This document shows positions 19,777-29,237 of a DNA stretch of 64,000 nucleotides, one piece after another (within the stretch, counting starts at the first letter, position 1; each line of letters begins with the position of its first letter). The notes below the pieces were generated by a model that saw only the letters and a list, made by a program, of their open reading frames with translations, was not told where the DNA came from and did no database searches. The position numbers were made by a program, and so were the translations under genes. This stretch comes from Aliiglaciecola lipolytica E3 (GTDB lineage: Bacteria; Pseudomonadota; Gammaproteobacteria; Enterobacterales; Alteromonadaceae), in assembly GCF_000314975.1 (NCBI RefSeq), contig NZ_BAEN01000021.1, forward strand, positions 124,001 through 188,000, given 5' to 3'.

Positions 19777-21327
19777 ATGTCTGATACATTTCTTTTTGCT
19801 GAAGATACCGATGAAAAAATTGAAGAGCAAAAAGGCGAATGGAAAGTACTTATTGTTGATGATGAACCGGAAGTTCATGCGGTCACGAAACTTGCTCTAA
19901 ATGACTTCGTATTTCAAGAAAAAAGCCTTAGCTTTATTAGTGCTTATAGTGGTAAAGAAGCCAAAGAACTTTTTCATCAGCACGACGACATTGCAATTGT
20001 GTTGTTAGATGTTGTGATGGAAACGGATGAAGCGGGCCTAGAAGTCGCAGAGTATGTACGCAATGAATTACACAACAACTTTACCCGTATTATTTTAAGA
20101 ACGGGGCAACCCGGCCAGGCTCCAGAGCGCGATGTCATTGTCAACTATGACATAAACGACTATAAATCAAAAACAGAGCTCACTGCGCAAAAGCTTTTTA
20201 CTGTGGTCATCGCTTCACTGCGTTCATATCGCGACATTATGGTCATCGAGGAAAACCGCCAGGGTTTGGAAAAAATCGTTTCTGCATCAGCCAACTTATT
20301 CACTATACGCTCATTAGAAAGCTTCATAGAAGGGATAATACAACAGCTATCTTCATTACTTGGGGGCACTAAAGATGCAGCGTACATAACTTCAGCGGTA
20401 GCTGGACCCAAACCCATTGACTTGGTAACTCAAGACGAGTTTTACGTGTTTTCTGGAAAAGGCGAATACCAAGGATGTGAGGGAGCACTTTTAGAAGATG
20501 TTGTCTCGGGTGATGAATTACTTGCCTGTAAAAAAGCATTGAAGAATAAAACGCTGGTCTATGGTGATGAATATGTGGCTGCCTACTGTCAAGGGAAACA
20601 CACCTCAGGCTCACTTCTTTATTTGTCTGGTGTCCCAAGATGTTTGAATCAACACGACAAAAAATTATTGGAAATTTTTAGTGATAATGTACAAATCGCA
20701 TTTGATAATGTGTTATTGACGAAAGATATTGAAGATACCCAACGCGAAATAATCGAGCGCTTAGGGGATGCTATGGAAAAGCAATTTAGTATCGGAAAAC
20801 ATATTCAGCGCATGGTTGAAATGTGCAAATTGTTGGCAAAAGACTATGGTATCAACGAAGCTCAAATTGAGATGCTAAAATTGGCTGTACCATTGCATGA
20901 CGTCGGCAAACTAAAAGTACCCTCAGAAATATTGAACAAACCAGGTCCTTTAAATGATGAAGAAAAAGAGATTGCGAGAAAGCACGCGACAATTGGTTAT
21001 GATTTATTAAAAGATTCTCGACGACAAATAATTCAATCTGCAGCAATGGTAGCACGTGACCATCATGAACATTGGGACGGTAATGGCTACCCAAGAGGAT
21101 TGAAAGGAGAGGATATTCACATTTTTAGTCGTATTACTGCCGTCGCTGATGTGTATGATGCCCTTCGCAGCAAACTTCACTACAAAGACGCATGGCCAAT
21201 TGAACAGGTTTTAGAATTGTTTAAACAAGCGCGAGGTAAGCAATTCGATCCAAGGCTGGTGGATATTTTGCTCAACAATATTGAGAAAATTGAAGACATT
21301 CAGAAACGATATCCCGATCCCATTTAA
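19777..21327 (+). CDS. response regulator with DUF3369 and HD-GYP domains, probable c-di-GMP phosphodiesterase
   Basis: The 516 residues divide into a receiver domain (about 25-150), a DUF3369 sensor-like domain (about 170-330) and an HD-GYP domain (about 345-500). The receiver has the acidic pair in IVDDEPE, the phosphoacceptor Asp78 in VLLDVVM, and the conserved Lys in NDYKSK. The HD-GYP domain keeps LHDVGK near 374 and HHEHWDGNGYP near 430, so it should hydrolyse c-di-GMP. The ATG is preceded by GAAGAGGTTGTGCT. No histidine kinase gene is adjacent. It sits in the middle of the hemA-to-kdsA core cluster, where E. coli has no such gene. Confidence 0.92.
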   Translation: MSDTFLFAEDTDEKIEEQKGEWKVLIVDDEPEVHAVTKLALNDFVFQEKSLSFISAYSGKEAKELFHQHDDIAIVLLDVVMETDEAGLEVAEYVRNELHNNFTRIILRTGQPGQAPERDVIVNYDINDYKSKTELTAQKLFTVVIASLRSYRDIMVIEENRQGLEKIVSASANLFTIRSLESFIEGIIQQLSSLLGGTKDAAYITSAVAGPKPIDLVTQDEFYVFSGKGEYQGCEGALLEDVVSGDELLACKKALKNKTLVYGDEYVAAYCQGKHTSGSLLYLSGVPRCLNQHDKKLLEIFSDNVQIAFDNVLLTKDIEDTQREIIERLGDAMEKQFSIGKHIQRMVEMCKLLAKDYGINEAQIEMLKLAVPLHDVGKLKVPSEILNKPGPLNDEEKEIARKHATIGYDLLKDSRRQIIQSAAMVARDHHEHWDGNGYPRGLKGEDIHIFSRITAVADVYDALRSKLHYKDAWPIEQVLELFKQARGKQFDPRLVDILLNNIEKIEDIQKRYPDPI

Positions 21328-21513
21328 ATTTTTAGATTAATTTATTTTGTATTGGAGAAAATTCAGTGGGGTAACAGCAGCTTAACAAAAACCTGTTAAA
21401 AGCCACTCGATTTGATGTATCACCTGATATAAAGTGTCGCCTCTTCTATAGCGTACTACATGTTTGAAGTGGCAGTATTCCCCTATTAAAAAGATAATAA
21501 AAAAGGGTTTTTT

Positions 21514-21891
21514 ATGTACATGATGGCAAAACATCTCCACCTTACCGCAGTTGTTCTGAGTATACTTTTATTTGTATTGCGGTTTGTATGGTTACAAAGT
21601 CAATCCTCTCTTCTTCATAAGAAATGGGTGAAAATAGTTCCGCATATCGTTGACACTATATTGCTCGCATCTGCTATAGCGCTTTGTTTTATCATTCCTT
21701 TTAATCCGCTTCAGCATCCATGGTTATGGCAAAAAATCATTCTTGTGATTGCTTATATTGGCACTGGTGTTTACGTGTTTAAATTTGCCAACACAAGAAT
21801 TAAACAATGGATCGCATTTATTGTGGCGATTCTGTGCTTAGGTTTAATTGCTCATTTAGTGATGAGTAAACAAGCTTTAATCGCCTTTTAA
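21514..21891 (+). CDS. sirB2: SirB2 family membrane protein
   Basis: This is a 125-residue inner-membrane protein with four hydrophobic segments. Its length and its place directly before sirB1 and kdsA match SirB2 of enterics, named from invasion-gene regulation in Salmonella; the biochemical role is unknown. The start has only a weak ribosome-binding site (AAAAAAGGGTT). The gene is separated from the HD-GYP gene by about 185 bp in which I see no clear structure. Confidence 0.88.
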   Translation: MYMMAKHLHLTAVVLSILLFVLRFVWLQSQSSLLHKKWVKIVPHIVDTILLASAIALCFIIPFNPLQHPWLWQKIILVIAYIGTGVYVFKFANTRIKQWIAFIVAILCLGLIAHLVMSKQALIAF

Positions 21892-21909
21892 GTGTCTGGA
21901 ATTAGATAA

Positions 21910-22788
21910 GTGTTAAGGTTTAGTAGTAGTGATCCGATAACAAAAAATAACGTTAAATTGTTAGAGGATAATGTGAAAGCGCTACACCAAGCTATCAGCG
22001 ATAAAAACCCTTTGTTAGCGAGTTTATTATTAACTCGACAATTTAAAAATAGTGTCGATGTACTTATGTATGTGGCGCAAATTGGTGTGCTTGCTAATGA
22101 AGTAAAAAAGCATATAGATCCTAATGCTTCTGAAAACCATAGGTTCCAACAATTAGTCGATAGCTTTTATACTCAATTAGCATTTAGCGGTGATGAAAAT
22201 GACTTCTTTAATTCCAAGTATAGTCTTGTAGATCAAGTTATTGACTATCACACAGGTATCCCCGTCACTATCTCCATCGTCTTTGCAGCTATTGCCAAAC
22301 AATTAGGGTTTAATGTTTCCGGAGTTAATTTTCCTGGACATTTTCTAATTCGTTTTCAAAGCCAAGATCATCGTTTGCACTTTATCGATCCGCTCACAGG
22401 CAAAACCATAAAATGGCAAGAGCTCGAGAAGCTTTATTTTAGTATTGTAGGTGAGACGGATGAAGAACAGATGCCATCTGAAACATTAAATATGGCAACC
22501 ACTGAAGAAATTATTGTTCGTCTATTGCACAATTTAAAAGCGTCGTTTATCCGCGAGGAAAACTACCATCAGGCACTGAACGCCGTAGATTTATTAATTG
22601 AGTTCTGCCCTGATGATCCTTATGAACGTCGTGATCGTGGTTTTCTACTTCATCAATTGGAGTGTCCGCAGGTTGCTAAAGCTGACTACCAGTTTTTCAT
22701 AAAACATTGCCCTCAAGATCCCTCGGCGCAACTACTGAAACTGCAAATGCGCCACTGGGATAGTCACGTGCAGGTGGTTTTGCATTAG
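21910..22788 (+). CDS. sirB1: SirB1 family protein (transglutaminase-like fold plus TPR)
   Basis: The 292 residues comprise the SirB1 N-terminal domain (transglutaminase-like, with YHTGIPVTISIVFAAIAKQL and FPGHFLIRF around residues 110-150) and a C-terminal TPR-like helical part (from about 205, with CPDDPYERRDRGFLL). The usual catalytic Cys of transglutaminases is not evident, as is normal for the family. The start is GTG, 18 bp after sirB2. Function is unknown; conservation of the sirB2-sirB1-kdsA order supports the name. Confidence 0.9.
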   Translation: MLRFSSSDPITKNNVKLLEDNVKALHQAISDKNPLLASLLLTRQFKNSVDVLMYVAQIGVLANEVKKHIDPNASENHRFQQLVDSFYTQLAFSGDENDFFNSKYSLVDQVIDYHTGIPVTISIVFAAIAKQLGFNVSGVNFPGHFLIRFQSQDHRLHFIDPLTGKTIKWQELEKLYFSIVGETDEEQMPSETLNMATTEEIIVRLLHNLKASFIREENYHQALNAVDLLIEFCPDDPYERRDRGFLLHQLECPQVAKADYQFFIKHCPQDPSAQLLKLQMRHWDSHVQVVLH

Positions 22789-22894
22789 TCTCTGGAAAAC
22801 ATACGGTTTCCTGTTATTTTCCACTTCAATATTGATTATTTCTGCTAAGCTCCGTAACTTATCTATATCAACTAACTAAAGAGATGTTATTTAA

Positions 22895-23746
<852 letters not shown>

Positions 23747-23754
23747 TTACCCTA

Positions 23755-23784
23755 GCGGCGAACTTATTCAGTTAGTTTCGCCGC
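23755..23784 (+). terminator. hairpin at the convergent kdsA / small-protein junction
   Basis: GCGGCGAA and TTCGCCGC form a perfect 8-bp stem 8 bp after the kdsA stop. The right arm runs through the last codons of the convergent small gene. A T-rich stretch (GTTGTTATTTACTTTTT) follows on the plus strand, so it can serve kdsA. The T-run is interrupted. Confidence 0.55.
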
Positions 23785-24036
23785 GTTGTTATTTACTTTT
23801 TCAGCATCTTTCATTTCGAATCCATTTAAATCTTTATTAGCTGTATTGGATACGATTAAAAGTTTAGTTTCTTCTGCTAAATTTAATGGTTGAAGATCTT
23901 CAATATTTTGCTGTAAAAGCGTATCTATTGTATGAGTAAGTGACAAGCTAATATCGATAGTTTCGTTCGCATTTGCGTTGCTTAGAACACTTAGGTTAGC
24001 TACTATAGCTAATGTTATAAATTTTAGTTTTTTCAT
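23764..24036 (-). CDS. small exported protein of unknown function
   Basis: The 90 residues start with a signal peptide (MKKLKFITLAIVANLSVLSN, cleavage likely after ANA near residue 23). The mature part is short, polar and predicted helical, with no Cys. The chosen ATG follows GAGAGAAAAAAC; an ATG eight codons upstream would precede the signal peptide with charged residues. I do not recognise a family. It is convergent with kdsA and separated by about 235 bp of AT-rich DNA from the divergent gcvA. Confidence 0.7.
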   Translation of the reverse strand: MKKLKFITLAIVANLSVLSNANANETIDISLSLTHTIDTLLQQNIEDLQPLNLAEETKLLIVSNTANKDLNGFEMKDAEKVNNNAAKLTE

Positions 24037-24271
24037 GTTTTTTCTCTCAATTATTTTCATATAATATTCTCATTTTTGTAATATTTCTTTAACAAAAATG
24101 TCTAATTAAGTTAATGTTTTATATAAATAAAATTTTAACTTGGTGCTATTTTAAACAATAACTTGGATGCTTGATAATGACATTTTCTATGGAATGGTCA
24201 TTAGAAAAACTAATGAATAGATTGCGTTTTTAGTCTATTATTAAAAAACTCAAGTTTACTTAAGTCATTTT

Positions 24272-25177
24272 ATGAATCGGAGATTGCCGCCGTTAAACGC
24301 TTTGCGGGCATTTGAAGCAGCCGCGAGACACCTTAGCTTTACAAAAGCTGCTGATGAACTGTTTGTTACGCAAGCAGCAGTTAGTCACCAGATTAAGAGC
24401 TTAGAAGAATATTTATCAATAAAATTATTTTTGCGAAAAAACAGATCATTGTTATTGACTGAACAAGGTCAAGCTTATTATCTAGAACTCAAGGACTTAT
24501 TTGAATCCTTGCATTTAGCTACTGAACGATTGTTAGCTGCGGGAGCGAAAGGAGCGTTAACGGTTGCTATGCCGCCCAGTTTTGCCATTCAATGGTTAGT
24601 GCCTCGAGTCAACCAGTTTAATCAGCAATATCCAGAAATCGATGTGCGGATTAAAGCGGTAGATTTTGATGATGGTTTTTTGGAAGATGACGTTGATGTT
24701 GCAATATACTATGGGCGTGGAAAGTGGTCAGGTTTAAAGGTGGACAAACTTCATACCGAATATTTAACTCCAGTATGTTCTCCCATGTTGTTCAACGGCA
24801 GTAAACCTTTAGATAGCCTAGATGATTTAAAATATCATCGTTTGTTGCACGATAGCACGCGGGAAAGCTGGAAGAGTTGGATTCGCCAATTTCATGTCAG
24901 TGGTGTAAAAGTCGAGCAGGGACCTATTTTTAGTCATACTATGATGGTGCTGCAAGCAGCTGCGCTGGGTCAAGGCATAGCATTAGCCAATAGTGTATTA
25001 GCCAGGCCTGAATTAGCTTCTGGTCGTCTAGTTTGCCCTTTTGAAGAGCGTGCAATCAGTAAAAGTAGTTATTATTTAGTGTGTCATGAATCTCAAGCAG
25101 AGTTGGGTAAAATAGCAACATTTAGACATTGGTTGTTAGAGCAAGTTAAAGAGGACCAAGATGAAGATCTTAGTTGA
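24272..25177 (+). CDS. gcvA: LysR-type regulator GcvA
   Basis: GcvA controls the glycine-cleavage operon in E. coli. The 301 residues have the N-terminal winged HTH (LNALRAFEAAARHLSFTKAA, then QAAVSHQIKSLE) and a LysR substrate-binding domain from about residue 92. The gcvA start sequence RRLPPLNALRAFEAAARHLS is characteristic of the subfamily. The context (DUF423 gene and rlmM downstream) is the E. coli gcvA-ygdD-rlmM order, supporting the name. The gene overlaps the next by 17 bp. No gcv gene lies in the window, so the target is inferred. Confidence 0.88.
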   Translation: MNRRLPPLNALRAFEAAARHLSFTKAADELFVTQAAVSHQIKSLEEYLSIKLFLRKNRSLLLTEQGQAYYLELKDLFESLHLATERLLAAGAKGALTVAMPPSFAIQWLVPRVNQFNQQYPEIDVRIKAVDFDDGFLEDDVDVAIYYGRGKWSGLKVDKLHTEYLTPVCSPMLFNGSKPLDSLDDLKYHRLLHDSTRESWKSWIRQFHVSGVKVEQGPIFSHTMMVLQAAALGQGIALANSVLARPELASGRLVCPFEERAISKSSYYLVCHESQAELGKIATFRHWLLEQVKEDQDEDLS

Positions 25178-25778
25178 TCGACCCGAAAATCCCATCGCTC
25201 GTTTTATTTTTGCTCATGGTGCTGGTGCCAATAAAGACAGTGATTTTATGCAACAAATGGCTGAAAAGTTGTGCCAACAAGGCATTGAAGTCGTGCGTTT
25301 TGATTTTCCCTATATGTTGCGAGCGGCTGAGCGGAAAAAGCGTCAACCACCTGATCGAATGAATATTTTGCAAGAAGATTTTATAGAGATGGTAAATAGT
25401 GCCGATAAAGATTTACCCCTGTTTATAGGTGGTAAATCGATGGGAGGAAGGGTTGCATCTATGCTCGAACCAAATGTGTCATGTAAAGGCATTATTTGTT
25501 TGGGATATCCCTTTCATCCACCAGGCAAGCCTGAAAAAAATCGCACAGAGCATCTATATTCAACTAAGTTGCCTATACTAATTGTGCAGGGAGAGCGAGA
25601 TACCTTTGGTAACCGTCAAAGAGTGGCCGAATATCACCTCCCTGACAATATTGAGGTTCAGTTTCTGAACGCTGCTGATCATAGCTTCGTTCCTTTGAAG
25701 TCAAGTGGAATTGAACCTCTTGAACATATAAACACTGCTGCAACTTGTGTAATGGATTTTGTTAAAGGAAAAATATGA
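25161..25778 (+). CDS. alpha/beta hydrolase of the KANL3/Tex30 type
   Basis: The 205 residues form a compact alpha/beta-hydrolase fold: FAHGAGANKDSDFM (oxyanion region, 17-30), the nucleophile Ser93 in GGKSMGGR, a probable acid in VQGERDTFG and the His in AADHSFVPL near the C-terminus. The family (KANL3/Tex30-like) has unknown bacterial substrates. It overlaps gcvA at its start and the DUF423 gene by four bases (ATGA) at its end, so it is translationally linked to both. E. coli has no gene at this place. Confidence 0.88.
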   Translation: MKILVDRPENPIARFIFAHGAGANKDSDFMQQMAEKLCQQGIEVVRFDFPYMLRAAERKKRQPPDRMNILQEDFIEMVNSADKDLPLFIGGKSMGGRVASMLEPNVSCKGIICLGYPFHPPGKPEKNRTEHLYSTKLPILIVQGERDTFGNRQRVAEYHLPDNIEVQFLNAADHSFVPLKSSGIEPLEHINTAATCVMDFVKGKI

Positions 25779-26146
25779 AATTATTATTAATGTGGGCTGC
25801 GGTAAGTGCGGCGCTATCAGTAATGTTAGGGGCATTTGGTGCTCATGCACTAAAGGATACGATAAGCGTTGACTCATTAGGCTATTTTCAAACAGCAGTG
25901 CAATACCAAATGTTACATAGCATAGCGATGTTAGCGTATTTGGCTTTTTACAGCTCATGGAAAAATGAATGGCTGATTTGGGGAGCACGCTCGTTTGCTT
26001 TTGGAATTCTCTTTTTCAGCGGTAGTTTGTATATATTAGCCCTAACGGATATTAAGTGGGTTGGCCCTATTACGCCATTAGGTGGCCTCTGTTTTATTGC
26101 TGGTTGGGTTTGTTTGTTGGTTGCTGCGTACGAATATGAAAGTTAA
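25775..26146 (+). CDS. ygdD: DUF423 family membrane protein (YgdD-like)
   Basis: The 123-residue protein has four membrane segments. The N-terminal GAFGAHALKD motif is the DUF423 hallmark, followed by FQTAVQYQMLHSIAML. Function is unknown. It starts on the ATGA overlap with the hydrolase gene and overlaps rlmM by 11 bp, an arrangement that implies coupled translation. Confidence 0.92.
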   Translation: MKLLLMWAAVSAALSVMLGAFGAHALKDTISVDSLGYFQTAVQYQMLHSIAMLAYLAFYSSWKNEWLIWGARSFAFGILFFSGSLYILALTDIKWVGPITPLGGLCFIAGWVCLLVAAYEYES

Positions 26147-27206
26147 TTCGCTACTGCTGTATTGTCGAGCAGGTTTTGAATCCGACTTAAGTACTGAATT
26201 ACAAGATAAATTAACTGACTTAGGGGTGTTTGGTTACCCGGTTTTCACTAAACAATCTGGTTTTGTTCGGTTTATTTGTCACCAGCAAAAAGATGTGGAA
26301 ACGGCGATTCAAAAGCTCGCTGTTAATGATTTGGTGTTTGCTCGTCAAATGTTTGCCTGTACTGAGCCTATGACACTTAGTGACACGTCTGACAGAATAT
26401 CGCCAATTATAGAATGTTTAGATGTTGACGCATTTTATGGTGAGCTTCGAGTCGAGCACAGTGATACCACTGATGGGCGGGAGTTATCAAAACTATGCCG
26501 CAAACTTGCAGTTCCGCTGCGCCAACGCCTTCGAAAAAGCCAGTTGCTTAGTGCAAAAGAGCAAACTAACAAACCCTGTTTATTTGTGTTTTTTGTGACT
26601 GGAACTGAAGTTATCATCGGCTATTCAAATCCTAAAAAACATAGCCCATTACCCTTGGGAATATTGCGCTTGCGCTTTCCCAGTGCCGCACCAAGTCGTT
26701 CAACACTCAAACTTGATGAAGCGATACAGGTATTTATTCCAAAGAGCGAAATGCAAACTCGTTTTGTACCGGGAATGCACGCTGTTGACTTAGGAGCTTG
26801 TCCTGGCGGATGGACTTATCAATTGGTACAAAGAGGGCTATTCGTTCAGGCCATTGATAATGGCGCAATGGATGAAAAACTGATGGAGACCGGCCAGGTC
26901 ACATACTTTGCCGAGGACGGTTTTAAGTATGAGCCGCGTAAGAAAAACGTGCATTGGCTCGTCTGCGATATGATTGAGCAACCGCAACGAGTCGCTAAAC
27001 TCATGGCGAATTGGTTAACTAAAGGTTGGTGTAAAGAGGCAATCTTTAATTTGAAACTGCCGATGAAACAAAGATACGAATCTGTGTTACAAGCCAAACA
27101 AATCGTTGACGAAATGATGTTGAAAAATGGGTGTCAGTATCAGTGGCAGGCTAAACATTTGTACCATGACCGTGAAGAAGTTACCGTTCATTTAAAAACG
27201 CTTTAA
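26136..27206 (+). CDS. rlmM: 23S rRNA (cytidine-2498-2'-O)-methyltransferase RlmM
   Basis: RlmM methylates the 2'-OH of C2498 in 23S rRNA. The 356 residues contain an N-terminal THUMP-like region and a C-terminal SAM domain: DLGACPGGWTY (near 213), the catalytic Asp in VCDMIEQP and the catalytic Lys in FNLKLPMK. A longer in-frame start lies inside the DUF423 gene and would add 18 residues of hydrophobic sequence. The ATG giving MKVNSLLLYCRAGFE matches the family start. It is convergent with tgpA, with only 6 bp between the stops. Confidence 0.94.
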   Translation: MKVNSLLLYCRAGFESDLSTELQDKLTDLGVFGYPVFTKQSGFVRFICHQQKDVETAIQKLAVNDLVFARQMFACTEPMTLSDTSDRISPIIECLDVDAFYGELRVEHSDTTDGRELSKLCRKLAVPLRQRLRKSQLLSAKEQTNKPCLFVFFVTGTEVIIGYSNPKKHSPLPLGILRLRFPSAAPSRSTLKLDEAIQVFIPKSEMQTRFVPGMHAVDLGACPGGWTYQLVQRGLFVQAIDNGAMDEKLMETGQVTYFAEDGFKYEPRKKNVHWLVCDMIEQPQRVAKLMANWLTKGWCKEAIFNLKLPMKQRYESVLQAKQIVDEMMLKNGCQYQWQAKHLYHDREEVTVHLKTL

Positions 27207-27212
27207 GCGATA

Positions 27213-29237
27213 TCAACGTTTTATCTGTTTTTTAACAGCCTTTTTCAGCGCAGACCATTTGTGTTTGATTAATACTTTGTTGCGTAACTTTTGTTGTTGT
27301 GAATTCTTTTGATATTGGTGTTGCATGTATACGTGAGTAACCTGCATAAAAGGCTGATTCAACGAATTAGGTAATTTGCTTTCTACGCTCATTGCAAAAT
27401 CCATTGGTCCTTGATGTGGAAGTCGATATATTTTTAATTTCTGCAGTAATTTTTCAGATTTTTGATAGTACTTTGTAATTGTATCTTGGTTTTTCTGACG
27501 CAAGGACGGTAAGAAGAACAGTGCTAATAAAATAATGATAATACCGATCACACTGACGCCAAATAATGCAAGTTTTTGCGGAGTAAGTTCACCTATTAAA
27601 GATTTTATCAGATCTTTTTGAGAGTTTTTGTCAAAGCCTAAAATCCATTTTGTCCACATAAAATCAATGTCTTTGAGTAACATTCTAAACTCATTCAACC
27701 AAGCAATCGCACTAAAGCGACTTAGTGAGAACGGTGAGTCAATTAATTCCCCCGCTTCTTGAATTGCTGCCCTTAAACCAAATTCCACGCGATTCGGTGC
27801 CACAACCGCTGTAGGATCGTAGCGTTGCCAGCCCTTATCAGAATGCAATGCTTCTATCCATGCATGGGCATCGTATTGGTACACACTCATGAACGCGCCT
27901 TCGCGCATTTCTCCGCCTTGATAACCCGTCACTAACCTTGCCGGGATTCCAGCTAAACGTAAAACATATGCCATCGCTGATGCGTAATGTGAGCAAAACC
28001 CTTGTTGTTGTTCGAATAAAAAGGTGTCCACTGAGTTAATTTGCATGAGTGGTGGTTGCAGAGTGTAAATAAAGGGCTGCTCTGAAAAATAAGCTAACAC
28101 CGCATTTATTAAGTCTTGGTCGTCGGGATACTGACTTCGCAGGCTTTTTACCCATTCTTGGGTTTTTGGATTGCCTTGGCTTGGTAATTGTAAATTGATA
28201 CGTCTATCCACACTAAATAAAGCTTGGTTCAACGGTGTTTGCGTATACGAACGTAGCTTATATTGGTAATTACTCACCAGCGGCGTTGTACTGGTTAATT
28301 GATATTCATGGCTTTGCCATATTCGGTTGGCATTTTCAGGCCCGTCAGGAATGCCGATGTCGATACTATATAGCCAGTTTTGATGAGTGGGTTCGGCAAT
28401 TATCGTGTAACTAAAGTAAGGTCCCTGAAGTGCTGGATCAAATTCTTTATTAAAGCGTTTATATTGGTTTTGAATGGCTTTGCGTTCGGGCGCTACACGC
28501 CATGTTTTACCATCAAACTGCTCCATGACTAAAGCACGCCAATATCGTTGTTGAGGGGCAGGGATCTGATCTTTGAAAATAACCCTAAACGCTAAATCTG
28601 CACTTTGCGACAATTGCGCTATATCGCCAGGAGAAACCTGTTCCGCCAAGCCGGTTTGGTGGCTTTTTGAAGTGGGCATTTGCCACAATGGTCCTATTTG
28701 AGGCAACACGATAAACAGTAATGCTGTGATGGGTAACGCTTGAGCTCCCATCACAGCAACACGCTTGAAATTAGCATTGAGGGTTGAGCTTGGGCTAACG
28801 TTGCAAGCAAGGGAAAGTAAAAGCAATAAGGTTAAGAATAAATAAAATATACTAAAACCAATGCTGTTATGAAAAATAAATCCACAACCAATCAAAAAAC
28901 CGCAGCAGGTCACTAATTGGTAATAATCTTTTAAGCTTCGAAGCAGCATGAGTTTTAGCGAACAGGCTAGTACGAGCAAATTAATCATGCCTAAAAGTAC
29001 ACCTAGCTGTAGACTAAAATAGGCTAATACGATTGCGCTCAGTAGCGCGAGCAAATTGAGAGTGCGTATAGACGGAGCATGTTTATGCAGTTCAAGATAA
29101 AGAGCGCCACGCATCACTGCTGCACACACCACTAAAATTAATATCCAGCCCATCACTGGCTCTAATAAACTTAAACTGATACACAAAAACACTAAGGTTA
29201 AAATAAAATGTGCGTGATTTCTGGCTGAAGAAATCAT
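27213..29237 (-). CDS. TgpA-like transmembrane transglutaminase (DUF3488)
   Basis: The 674 residues have about six membrane segments at the N-terminus (DUF3488, residues 10-190), a periplasmic transglutaminase core, another membrane segment near 560 and a cytoplasmic C-terminal tail (DUF4129-like). The catalytic triad is intact: Cys in QGFCSHYASAMAY, His in YDAHAWIEAL and Asp in RYDPTAVV. TgpA of Pseudomonas aeruginosa is essential; its substrate is unknown. The ATG overlaps the stop of the DUF58 reading frame (TAATG), so efficient translation may depend on ribosomes finishing DUF58, which here has an internal amber codon. Confidence 0.9.
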   Translation of the reverse strand: MISSARNHAHFILTLVFLCISLSLLEPVMGWILILVVCAAVMRGALYLELHKHAPSIRTLNLLALLSAIVLAYFSLQLGVLLGMINLLVLACSLKLMLLRSLKDYYQLVTCCGFLIGCGFIFHNSIGFSIFYLFLTLLLLLSLACNVSPSSTLNANFKRVAVMGAQALPITALLFIVLPQIGPLWQMPTSKSHQTGLAEQVSPGDIAQLSQSADLAFRVIFKDQIPAPQQRYWRALVMEQFDGKTWRVAPERKAIQNQYKRFNKEFDPALQGPYFSYTIIAEPTHQNWLYSIDIGIPDGPENANRIWQSHEYQLTSTTPLVSNYQYKLRSYTQTPLNQALFSVDRRINLQLPSQGNPKTQEWVKSLRSQYPDDQDLINAVLAYFSEQPFIYTLQPPLMQINSVDTFLFEQQQGFCSHYASAMAYVLRLAGIPARLVTGYQGGEMREGAFMSVYQYDAHAWIEALHSDKGWQRYDPTAVVAPNRVEFGLRAAIQEAGELIDSPFSLSRFSAIAWLNEFRMLLKDIDFMWTKWILGFDKNSQKDLIKSLIGELTPQKLALFGVSVIGIIIILLALFFLPSLRQKNQDTITKYYQKSEKLLQKLKIYRLPHQGPMDFAMSVESKLPNSLNQPFMQVTHVYMQHQYQKNSQQQKLRNKVLIKHKWSALKKAVKKQIKR

